This document shows, piece by piece, positions 1 to 5,711 of a stretch of 5,711 bases of DNA. Both the position numbers and the translations under genes were made by a program. Positions within the stretch are counted from its first letter, which is position 1; each line of letters opens with the position of its first letter. This DNA is from Bacillota bacterium (GTDB lineage: Bacteria > Bacillota > Sulfobacillia > RBS10-35 > JAJYVN01): contig JAKAUG010000271.1 in assembly GCA_021827805.1 (NCBI GenBank), positions 1 to 5,711 on the forward strand, read 5' to 3'. Under the pieces are notes generated by a model. That model was not told the DNA's origin, made no database searches, and saw only the letters and a program-made list of their open reading frames with translations.

Positions 1-50
1 CCAACCCCACCGTGGTCAATGAGCTCCTGGACCGGGCACTGGAGGGGTAG
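1..50 (+). CDS. C-terminal tail of an unidentified protein (5' end outside window)
   Basis: Reading from base 3, an open frame encodes the 15-residue tail NPTVVNELLDRALEG and ends at a TAG at 48-50. Almost every codon ends in G or C, as in the clearly real genes of this window, and the residues look like an amphipathic C-terminal helix. The gene points right and converges on the leftward CBS-domain gene that ends at 222. The fragment is too short for me to recognise a family. It could also be a chance open frame, since the window starts inside it. Confidence 0.35.
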   Translation, partial: NPTVVNELLDRALEG

Positions 51-86
51 ACCGCGCAACCCCCTGGGCCGTGCGCGTTCCCTGTG

Positions 87-138
87 CCCGCTGGGCAGCG
101 GGAGGCAGGCGCCCTGCGCGCGCCCGACCGCCCGGGCG
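87..138. terminator. Two hairpins between convergent genes, possible terminator
   Basis: The 170-base gap between the rightward tail (ending at 50) and the leftward CBS gene (ending at 222) holds two perfect inverted repeats. CCCGCT (87-92) pairs with AGCGGG (97-102) across a 4-base loop. CGCCCG (121-126) pairs with CGGGCG (133-138) across a 6-base loop. Neither is followed by a T tract on either strand, so they are not canonical intrinsic terminators. At this GC content some hairpins arise by chance. Their position between convergent genes is the main argument. I see no other gene in 51-221. Confidence 0.3.
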
Positions 139-221
139 TGACCACGCCGATCTTCCACACTGGGCGCAGGCTGCGCGCGACCAAGCGGTCCGCGCGGCGG
201 CCGTGGTGCGGCGGCGCCATC

Positions 222-1508
222 TCAGGTGGGGCGTGGCGAGGGGGTGCGCCGCCGCCAATGGTCCGGCACCAGCGCTTCGAGGACATCGTCGACCGTCACC
301 AGCCCGATCAGCGAGCCCTCTTCGTTGACCACGGGGAGCGTCAGCAGGTTGTGATCGGTCATCAGCAGGGCCAGATCGATCAAATCCGCGCTCGCCTCGA
401 CGCGGACCGGATCTGGATCGGAGACCGCCTGCAGTGTCGCGCCTGGCTCCGCCTGCACCAACCTGACCACGGTGACCGCTCCGCACAATCGCCCCCCTCC
501 GTCGGTGCAATACACGCTCGTCAACGCCTGCGGCTGCATGCTGGCCGCACGGCCCACGGCGGCGAGGGCGTCGCTCACACGGGTCTCGCCGGGCAGACCG
601 ATGAAATCCACACCCATCAACCCACCAGCGCTCTCCGCGTGGAAGCCCAGCAGCATCGTCACCCTGGTTCGCTGCGGCACGGTCAGCAGCTCGAGGACGG
701 TCTGGCGACGCTCTGTGGGCAACTGCATGAGCGCGTCGGCCGCGTCGTCGGCGCGCATCCGCGACAGTACCTCCGCCACCTCGGCATCGGGTCGGGCCCT
801 GAGCAGCGCCGACTGTTCGCCCTGCTCCAGCTCTTCGAATACGTCGGCCTCCAGATCACGGTCGCCGTGGACCTGGGCCAGGATGTCCCGCTGCTCCTCT
901 CCGGATGCCGCTTCCACCAGGTCTGCGATCTCCGCGGGCTTCAGCCAGCGCAACCAGGCGCGCCGCGCGCCGTGCGCCATAGGGACGGCGGAACCGAACA
1001 GCGGGGCGAAGCCCTTCCAGTCCCGCACCTGGGCTGGCTCGTGGCGGCGGAACCGCCGCAGCCGCGCCGCCCTGTCCACGTCGACACCCGAAGCCTCCCA
1101 AAGATGATGCTCCTGGGTGAGCCGCACGTCGAAGGCCCGGACCAGGCAGCGGTGCTCCAGGTCGACGAGCCGATGGCCCAAGACGTCTGCCCGCAACAGG
1201 AGTTCACCCCTGCGACGCTCGAAGGGGCGAAGGTCGACTCGGCCTGTCGCGAGGGTGAGGCGATGGGTCTGCCACTCCGCGACGGCCTTGGCCGGGATGA
1301 ACAACCGCTGCCCACCGACATCCGCGACGACCCCGGCAACCACGGGATAATTGGTGCCGCGCATCTGAACGACCACGTCGTCCAGGTGCGCGACCCGCTG
1401 GCCGCCGACGTCGATCACCGCCCGTCTGAGCGTCGACAGGTAGAGGTGCGCCGGCCCATTCTGCATAGGCGGCTTGGCTTCCGGGCGACGGTCCGGAGGC
1501 GACTCCAC
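222..1508 (-). CDS. MgtE N-terminal/CBS-domain protein with PRC-barrel-like N-terminus, partner of the Nramp transporter
   Basis: This is a soluble protein without obvious membrane segments, about 428 residues from a GTG at 1508 or 414 from an ATG at 1466. I prefer the GTG because GGGGAGGGG lies 9-11 bases upstream; the ATG has no good RBS. Numbering from the ATG, residues about 7-150 contain two PRC-barrel-like stretches, one around RAVIDVGGQRVAHLDD and one around LLLRADVLGHRLVDLE. An MgtE intracellular N-terminal domain follows at about 175-275, starting at LKPAEIADLVEA and leading into the MgtE-style ESAGGLMGVDF signature. Paired CBS domains occupy about 285-403, the second containing LPVVNEEGSLIGLVTVDD. 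In MgtE channels the N and CBS domains sense cytoplasmic Mg2+ and gate the pore; here no pore is attached. The gene lies 26 bases downstream of the Nramp gene, so co-transcription is likely. I infer that it regulates that transporter in response to a metal ion or nucleotide. The frame is intact. Confidence 0.9.
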   Translation of the reverse strand: MESPPDRRPEAKPPMQNGPAHLYLSTLRRAVIDVGGQRVAHLDDVVVQMRGTNYPVVAGVVADVGGQRLFIPAKAVAEWQTHRLTLATGRVDLRPFERRRGELLLRADVLGHRLVDLEHRCLVRAFDVRLTQEHHLWEASGVDVDRAARLRRFRRHEPAQVRDWKGFAPLFGSAVPMAHGARRAWLRWLKPAEIADLVEAASGEEQRDILAQVHGDRDLEADVFEELEQGEQSALLRARPDAEVAEVLSRMRADDAADALMQLPTERRQTVLELLTVPQRTRVTMLLGFHAESAGGLMGVDFIGLPGETRVSDALAAVGRAASMQPQALTSVYCTDGGGRLCGAVTVVRLVQAEPGATLQAVSDPDPVRVEASADLIDLALLMTDHNLLTLPVVNEEGSLIGLVTVDDVLEALVPDHWRRRTPSPRPT

Positions 1509-1534
1509 GTTCGCGTTCCCCTCCCCAAAAAAGC

Positions 1535-3171
1535 CTAGTGCCCAAGGGCGAGCTGTATGACGCGGACGACCACCAGAGCCACGGCGATCACCAGATAGCC
1601 TCGAAGGACGGCGAGACCCGCTTTCCGCCCCGCAGAGAGCGCCGTCGGGGCAAGGAGCGCCAGCGGTGGCATGCGCCACGACGCGCGGTCGGTGCCCTCG
1701 TCCGCTGGGACGAGGGGGACTGGGCGCCGCCCGGGGAGCAGCGCGAACCCGCCGACCAACAGCAGCGCTCCGATGCCGGATCCCATGATAGCCATGATCG
1801 CGCCCGCGGAGATTGAGGGAAAGACCACGCTCGCCGTCAGGACGACCGACAGGATCACGAGTACGGCGATCACCGTCCACGCGAAGATGTTCAGACCCCT
1901 ACCATTGACCCATGGCCCCAGCACCTCTCGATCATTGCAGAGCAGGACCAGGAAGACCGTGGCTGAGGGCAGCAGGACTCCCGCCAGAACCTGGACACCC
2001 TCGGTGAGCAGGCCGAGCGGGCTGCCGGGAAGGACCACGATGGCCGCAGACACCACGAGCAGCCCCACGAAGACCGCGTAGAAGCCCTTCGCCTCGCCGG
2101 GATGCCGGTGCAGCGAGTGGCGGATCCCCAGAACATCGGCCACGGCATAGGAGGTGGCAAGGCTTACCGCGGCGGCTCCGATGGCCGAGGCGTCGATCAG
2201 GCCGATCGCGAAGAGGATCCCCGCGGCATGGCCAACGTAGTGCCCGAGGCCTGCCGCGACGCCTCCCGCGTCCGTGAACTGGCCCATCCCGGCGTGGCCG
2301 GCAAAGGCGGCCGCGGTGAACGACATCATCGCCGCCGCCCCGACGACGACCACGACAATGCCGATCCACAGGTCGGTCCGCTCGTAGCCCATGAACCTTG
2401 GCGTGATCCGCTTGTCGATCACGTAGGACTGCTGGAAGAAGAGCTGCCATGGGGCCACGGTCGTACCGACGATCGCGATGATGAGCAGCATCACGGTGGA
2501 CAGATCGGCCCCGGGCGGGAACCCGGGAACGACGAGGTTGTACGCGACATGTCCCAGCGACGGATGATCACCAGTGAGCCCGCGACCAGGACCAGGCACG
2601 CGCGTTCAAACGTCCGGAACGAGCCCGTGCTCGATGCCGCCACGACGACCAACGCGGCGACGAACACGCCAGGGATCTTGGGCAGCCCGAGGTAGCTCAG
2701 TCCGAGGCTGATCCCGATGAATTCGGTGATGAGCGTCAGCGCGTTCAGCAGGAACAGATCGATCACGCTGAACGCACCCCAGAATTTGCCGAAGCGCTCC
2801 AGGATGAGCCGGGCGTGTCCGACGCCGGTGACGGCGCCCAGGCGCAGCACCATCTCCTGGTTCACGTAGAGGACGGGCACGAGGAGGAGCAGTGTCCAAA
2901 GCAGATGGGTCCCGTAGTTCTGGCCGGCCTGCGTGTATGTGGCGAAGGCGCCGGCATCGTTGTCCCCCACCATGACGATGAGTCCAGGGCCGACGATCGC
3001 GAGCAGCGTGAGCAGCTTCGCGGAGAGCTGGGTCCGCGCCGCCGTGTCCTCGACCCTGATGGTGCCGAGCGCACCCTGGATGTCACCGGTGTGCGCGGTG
3101 TCGAGGACCGCGGATTCCTGGCGTTGAGCGGGGGGCCCGCCCTGCGTTGGGGTTGCGGCCGCCTTCTTCAT
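1535..3171 (-). pseudogene. Nramp-family divalent metal transporter, frameshifted with a deletion in TM5
   Basis: This is an inner-membrane metal-ion/proton transporter of the Nramp (SLC11) family, read in two frames. The N-terminal piece (3171 to about 2572, about 201 residues) has a hydrophilic N-terminus and then TM1-TM5, including GPGLIVMVGDNDAG, NQEMVLRLGAVTGVGHARL and LITEFIGISLGLSYLG. The C-terminal piece (about 2570 to 1535) resumes at DHPSLGHVAYN and runs through TM6 (IVGTTVAPWQLFFQQ) and the remaining helices, with the family-like segments LLPSATVFLVLLCNDREVLG and TSYAVADVLG. The frames join near 2562-2574, and the junction lacks about 6-8 residues of TM5 expected between LVAGSLV and HP. 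The deletion size must therefore be 3n+1. The substrate site is non-canonical: TM1 D-P-G-N is D-A-G-A, and the TM6 Met-Pro-His is Ala-Pro-Trp. I chose the ATG at 3171 because it overlaps an upstream stop as ATGA. A GTG at 3177, 9 bases after AGGGGG, is the alternative. Sequencing error could explain the frame change but not the missing residues. Confidence 0.85.
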
Positions 3172-3679
3172 GGACACGCGGGGGCGCCCCCTGCGGCCAC
3201 GGAGGAGCTTCCCGCCACCCGCGGCAGGCGGCCAGGCCGCCGGGGGTCGCCCGCGGAGAGGGTTCCACGGGGCCGGCCGAGGCGGCCGTGGGCCATCTCC
3301 ACAGGGCCCTTCTGGGAGCTCGCTCCGAAGCGCCGACCTGGCCACGCCTGGACCACGGGGGCCCAGGGGATCGTCAACGGGCGGGATGACAGAGGAAAGC
3401 GGGCGTCTGGCGCCCTCTCGCCCCTCCCGCGGGCGGTGACACCGCCAGTGGCCCTGTCGGCGATCAGGGACAGGATGCCCGGGCCGGCAAACCTCATGAG
3501 GGGGCGCGCCAGTGGGGCATGGGATCGCGCGCAGAGGTTCAGCGTCCGCTCGCGGGTGATCGAGCCCCGAGCGGCCTCCCGGGCAGCGCCATGGAGGACA
3601 GCCATTTCGCCACCTTCTTCTCACCGCAGCGTGGACATCGACCCGTGCTGGGACCGGTCGTACTGTCACCGGCGCTCAT
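3168..3679 (-). pseudogene. Possible small zinc-ribbon protein, apparently frameshifted by one base
   Basis: An ATG at 3679 follows a strong RBS (AAAGGGGGGAT, about 5 bases from the start). It encodes MSAGDSTTGPSTG and then CPRCGEKKVAK, a zinc-knuckle CxxC. That frame ends after 46 residues at 3539. One base over, a second frame open from 3605 reads MAVLHGAAREAARGSITRER, then RTLNLCARSHAPLARPL and a hydrophobic GPGILSLIA stretch. Restoring one A in the AAA run at 3605-3607 would join the two as VAK-MAVLH. The second frame ends in a TGA at 3168-3170 that overlaps the Nramp ATG (ATGA), which suggests translational coupling. Its third codon positions are richer in G/C than those of the neighbouring frame. 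I recognise a general resemblance to small CxxC zinc-ribbon proteins but no specific family. The last 80 or so residues are low in complexity and may not be real. A plain 46-residue ORF or non-coding leader is the alternative. Confidence 0.35.
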
Positions 3680-3991
3680 GGCTATCCCCCCTTTGGTCGA
3701 GAGAGATCGCATCACAAACAAGAATCCCCGGCCGTGCGGCCGAGGGCAATCACGTCCGTCTGTCCGCCATGCCCATCCAGCGCAGGTGGACCGGACCCCG
3801 TGTGCGCCTGGTGCCTGCTGCCGATCAGTGAGCGACACGCCCATGGGGTCCAGGGCCCGCCCAGCCGCTTGGGGAGAGGCCTTCCGCCGACTTCCCCTCT
3901 CCCGCCGTTGGCGTCTCGCGACGCGCCTGGGCAGCCCTTCTGTTTGTGGCGCGTGTCCACCCCACCGGGTGCGGTCCCCAGGATCCGGATG
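3680..3991 (-). promoter_or_regulatory. Long hairpin-rich leader upstream of the metal-transport cluster
   Basis: If the promoter at 3992-4021 is used, transcripts begin near 3985 and have about 300 nt before the first well-placed ATG (3679). The interval contains three strong inverted repeats in order. GGGAGAGG (3872-3879) pairs with CCTCTCCC (3896-3903). GGACCCC plus GTGT (3793-3803) pairs with ACAC (3835-3838) and GGGGTCC (3845-3851), with a 6-base bulge. CCCCGGCC pairs with GGCCGAGG (3726-3745). This could be a structured regulatory leader for a metal transporter operon, but I could not match it to a known riboswitch class. High GC makes chance pairing likely enough to keep confidence low. 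No convincing coding frame is visible here. Confidence 0.3.
3713..3745 (-). terminator. Terminator- or attenuator-like hairpin in the leader
   Basis: On the minus strand, CCTCGGCC (3745-3738) pairs with GGCCGGGG (3733-3726) over a GCAC loop. This gives eight pairs including one G-T. It is followed by the T-rich stretch ATTCTTGTTTGTG. The T tract is interrupted, so termination would be partial at best. Its position, about 35-60 bases before the AGGGGGG RBS of the zinc-ribbon ORF, suits an attenuator. Confidence 0.3.
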
Positions 3992-4021
3992 AAGATATGC
4001 CGATCCGAAGTCGGGTGTCAA
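3992..4021 (-). promoter_or_regulatory. Sigma70-like promoter facing the metal-transport cluster
   Basis: On the minus strand a perfect TTGACA (4021-4016) is separated by 18 bases from TATCTT (3997-3992), or by 17 from ATATCT. The -35 is a consensus match and the -10 a fair one. It stands out in an otherwise very GC-rich spacer. It points toward the zinc-ribbon ORF, the Nramp transporter and the CBS protein, all leftward. It is a prediction from sequence only. Confidence 0.45.
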
Positions 4022-4384
4022 CAGCAGGTTTCGCGTGATGTCGACGCCCATCGCTTTACGGCGACGCGGTGGCCACCCGCGACAGGGCTCGCGGGCAGCG
4101 CCGCAGCCGGTCCGGGACTCATGGGCGTCCGTCTCGCGCTTCGGATGCGCGTTCATCCACCTCCCGGCCCCCTCCCCGGCGCGGACACCGCAGCCCAACC
4201 CCGGGGCCCACAATCCCCCAGCAACACCGGAGGACGCCGGCATGCCCCGGATCGCCGGGAGGCCCACGCGCTTCGCACGCTGGACCAACGGGAATCGCCG
4301 TTGGGGCTTCTCCTGCGCGAGCGTTGCCGCGGGCCCGGTACGGTGCACGGTGGCGACCGAGCGGCAGGCCTCCACCGGGCGCCG
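4022..4384. other. Spacer without recognisable gene, joins the two blocks
   Basis: This stretch lies between the abrupt end of the DUF499 pseudogene and the promoter at 3992-4021. Several frames are open on both strands, but their translations are rich in Arg, Pro and Ala and show no motif, as expected for high-GC non-coding or decayed DNA. A perfect inverted repeat CCAACGG (4285-4291) / CCGTTGG (4298-4304) with a 6-base loop is present without a T tract. A GGAGG eight bases before an ATG at 4241 on the plus strand opens a frame I do not recognise. I see no transposase remnant or clear target-site duplication. Confidence 0.5.
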
Positions 4385-5070
4385 TCAGACGGGGGTCGCG
4401 TCTGCACGCCAGCCCGCCAGGTTGCCGCCGCCAACGCCAACGCGCTGGCTGCGGGCCGCGCGCAGGTACCGCGGCAACTCATCCAGCAACGCTACGACCT
4501 TGCGGTCACCAAGCACGCGATCAAGTCCCGCGGCAGAGGGCGAGCCCCGCCGCTCATCGGCTTCGCGCATCACGTCGTACGCGTTGAGCTGCCGGGCCTT
4601 CTCACCCCACAGGGTCCGCGCCAGGATGTCCCCGTGCTGAGCAACTTCGGCAGCCCCGTACTTGTCGCCAGCCAGGGCTACCGGAAGATCGGCTGGGGGG
4701 GCAGGGTGGCGGATCGAGCCAACCGCCAGCGATGGCTGCCGCGATTGCCGGCTGCCGAGCGATGTGCCACAGTGGCCACAGTGCGATCGGGTTGTGGGTC
4801 TTGCCGCCTCCGAACGATGTTTCCAGGCGCAGCGCTGGGCTCGCTCCAGGAACATCAGTGAAGCGTCCGAAGACCTCCCGACAGAGCCCTTGCAGCCCTC
4901 TTGTTGGGTAGGTAGGTGTACGCGAAAAAGGTCGTCGCCTCCCGGGAGATGGACGGGGTGCCGTGCGCATTGCTCACGACCGCCTGCAGGTCGGCGGCGA
5001 ACTGAGTATCAAGGAGGTTGCCGGTAAGGACGTCCTCCCGTGGCGTACAGGCGTCGAACAGTGAGCGCAT
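4385..5070 (-). pseudogene. DUF499-family ATPase remnant, two frameshifts and truncated
   Basis: The ATG at 5070 follows AAGGGGG with good spacing. Three frames must be joined to restore one protein. The first (5070 to about 4918) reads MRSLFDACTPREDVLTGNLL to TTFFAYTY. The second (about 4917 to 4702) reads PTRGLQGLCREVFGRF, then the P-loop LETSFGGGKTHN, then AIAGGWLDP. The third (about 4700 to 4400) reads ADLPVALAGDKYG, HGDILARTLWGEKARQL and the Walker B-like VVALLDELPRYLRAAR. This order matches the N-terminal ATPase part of DUF499 proteins, which are usually around 1,000 residues. Only about 210 remain here and then homology stops. The first frame break is a TACC tandem duplication (4907-4917), the second a C7 run (4695-4701). 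DUF499 ATPases are known from defence islands, commonly near DUF1156 methyltransferases. No such partner is visible in this window. The ATPase core motifs survive, so the inactivation looks recent. Confidence 0.85.
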
Positions 5071-5184
5071 CGGCGTACCCCCTTGGTCTCGGTGCCCGGG
5101 CCAGGGCGTGGCGCTGAACCCAGGGAAGGTTTACCGTGGCGGCGCGCGAAACCTGCCAGACCGTGAGGGTCGGATCGCGGAAAG

Positions 5185-5217
5185 GCCTGCGTCGGGCCCT
5201 CGGCGGCTGACGCAGGC
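5185..5217. repeat. Perfect 9-bp inverted repeat in the divergent intergenic region
   Basis: GCCTGCGTC (5185-5193) is the exact reverse complement of GACGCAGGC (5209-5217), with 15 bases between. It lies 14 bases upstream of the predicted -35 of the membrane-protein gene and about 115 bases upstream of the DUF499 start. It could be an operator for a dimeric regulator or an RNA hairpin in the DUF499 leader. There is no T tract on either side. Confidence 0.45.
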
Positions 5218-5230
5218 ATCACGCCGAAGG

Positions 5231-5259
5231 TTGCTGCCTGGGGCCATATGTGATATTCT
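5231..5259 (+). promoter_or_regulatory. Extended -10 promoter for the membrane-protein gene
   Basis: TTGCTG (5231-5236) is followed after 17 bases by TATTCT (5254-5259), with a TG one base upstream of the -10 (TG-A-TATTCT), the extended -10 arrangement. The -35 is weak (first three bases only). Transcription would start near 5266 and give a leader of about 40 nt to the ATG at 5305. The local drop in GC supports it. Confidence 0.45.
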
Positions 5260-5304
5260 GGAAACGGCGTGGGTTTGGGCAGCGCTGGGCTGAGGGGCGT
5301 GCTG

Positions 5305-5711
5305 ATGGCTACTGGGCGTCATGCGCCAGCCTCGACCGGCCCTGATTTGGAGCGCTTGTTAGAGTTGGCCGCCTCGCAATTGTCCGCGCAATTGCAGGCA
5401 CAGGACTCCTTGGATGCCAAGGCCGGATATCTCTTGGCGTTCAATGCGGTGGTTGTGGGGCTGGTGTTTCAGGCATGGTCAGCACTGGGCGCACCCAAAT
5501 GGCCACTGCTCGCTATAGCGGCGAGCGCCGTCGGCTCTGTGATCTCGATGCACGTGACAAACATGCTGGACGGGCCAGACCCCGGTGCGTTCGCTCAGAA
5601 TTACGGCTCTTCGTGCCCAATCGTGGGTGCCAGATTGCATGTCTGGGCTACAAGGCAGAGGGACAGGGCAAACCGCGACGCGACGGCAGCAGACGCCGGC
5701 CCTCGCCGCTG
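5305..5711 (+). CDS. Small two-TM membrane protein, SLATT/Pycsar-effector-like (3' end outside window)
   Basis: The ATG at 5305 follows AGGGG with 7-base spacing. The frame stays open to the window edge, giving 135 residues so far. Residues about 14-38 form an amphipathic helix (LERLLELAASQLSAQLQAQ). They run into DAKAGYLLAFNAVVVGLVF, whose D-x-K-x-G followed by TM1 (about 41-58) is typical of small bacterial membrane proteins of the Pycsar TM-effector/SLATT-like class. TM2 spans about 66-84 (WPLLAIAASAVGSVISMHV). A cytoplasmic segment DGPDPGAFAQNYG then leads to a charged stretch. In that class a second TM pair usually follows, which would lie beyond the window. Codons such as TTG and TTA are commoner here than in the left block, which suggests separate ancestry. 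The gene diverges from the DUF499 remnant. The class assignment rests on pattern only, and no cyclase is visible nearby. Confidence 0.7.
   Translation, partial: MATGRHAPASTGPDLERLLELAASQLSAQLQAQDSLDAKAGYLLAFNAVVVGLVFQAWSALGAPKWPLLAIAASAVGSVISMHVTNMLDGPDPGAFAQNYGSSCPIVGARLHVWATRQRDRANRDATAADAGPRR

Noticed and set aside
84..1538. 484-codon open frame on the plus strand
   Set aside because: It lies entirely antisense to the CBS/MgtE-N protein gene, which has clear domain motifs. Its translation is rich in Arg, His, Gln and Pro without a motif. Long antisense frames are usual at this GC content.
2555..2580. Programmed frameshift in the Nramp gene
   Set aside because: There is no slippery heptamer at the frame change, and TM5 residues are missing as well, so a deletion explains the data better.
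3180..3191. 12-bp palindrome GGGGGCGCCCCC before the Nramp start
   Set aside because: It can form only a 4-bp stem with a tetraloop and is composed solely of G and C. It could affect the AGGGGG RBS, but it is too simple to call as a regulatory site.
3860..3910. GGGGAAGTCGGCGG followed by a CTCTCCCC arm, loosely like a cobalamin riboswitch core
   Set aside because: The flanking conserved elements of that class are not present. The similarity is limited to a GC-rich hairpin and would need a covariance-model search to revive.
3734..4861. 375-codon open frame on the plus strand and overlapping plus-strand frames
   Set aside because: They run opposite the leader, the spacer and the recognisable DUF499 remnant. 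The translations are low-complexity and show no family signature.
4829..5291. 13-bp direct repeat GCAGCGCTGGGCT at 4829-4841 and 5279-5291
   Set aside because: One exact repeat of this length is not surprising in 5.7 kb of GC-rich sequence. It has no link to attachment-site or insertion-element structure, and one copy lies in the second reading frame of the DUF499 region.
1..5711. tRNA, rRNA, CRISPR array, insertion sequence
   Set aside because: I saw no spaced repeat series, tRNA-like cloverleaf arms, conserved rRNA segments or transposase motifs on either strand.

Overview
The window is GC-rich bacterial DNA (CDS third positions are mostly G/C). The gene content would suit an actinobacterial, chloroflexal or similar high-GC lineage, but nothing in it fixes the phylum. 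There are two unrelated blocks. The left block (about 1-4021) is a leftward metal-transport cluster. The right block (about 4385-5711) is an accessory, defence-type region. An uninformative spacer of about 360 bases joins them.

Left block: a short C-terminal tail of an unidentified rightward gene ends at 50. It converges on a leftward gene (222-1508) for a soluble protein with PRC-barrel-like segments, an MgtE N-terminal (Mg2+-sensor type) domain and paired CBS domains. Just upstream in the same direction lies an Nramp-family metal-ion transporter gene (1535-3171). It is broken: the reading frame changes in the middle of TM5 and about 6-8 residues are missing there. Upstream of that is a possible small zinc-ribbon gene (3168-3679), apparently carrying a 1-base frameshift. 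Its stop would overlap the transporter start as ATGA. A sigma70-like promoter (3992-4021) and an unusually long leader of about 300 nt with several hairpins precede this cluster. The transporter's substrate-site motifs depart from classical Mn/Fe Nramps. Its partner carries MgtE-type sensor domains, which makes a Mg2+-related role plausible.

Right block: a leftward DUF499-family ATPase pseudogene (5070 to about 4385) keeps its start, RBS, Walker A and Walker B regions. It is frameshifted by a visible 4-bp tandem duplication and by a C7 tract, and its remaining C-terminal portion is missing. DUF499 ATPases are known from defence islands, often beside DUF1156-type methyltransferases. Diverging from it is a small membrane protein with two predicted TM segments (5305 to beyond the window end). 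It resembles the SLATT/Pycsar-effector-like class of defence membrane proteins. Between the two divergent genes are a perfect 9-bp inverted repeat and an extended -10 promoter.

The main biological message is decay. Three leftward genes carry frameshifts, while the CBS protein gene is intact. Homopolymer-associated indels raise the alternative of sequencing error, but the tandem duplication and the missing transmembrane residues look like genuine mutations.
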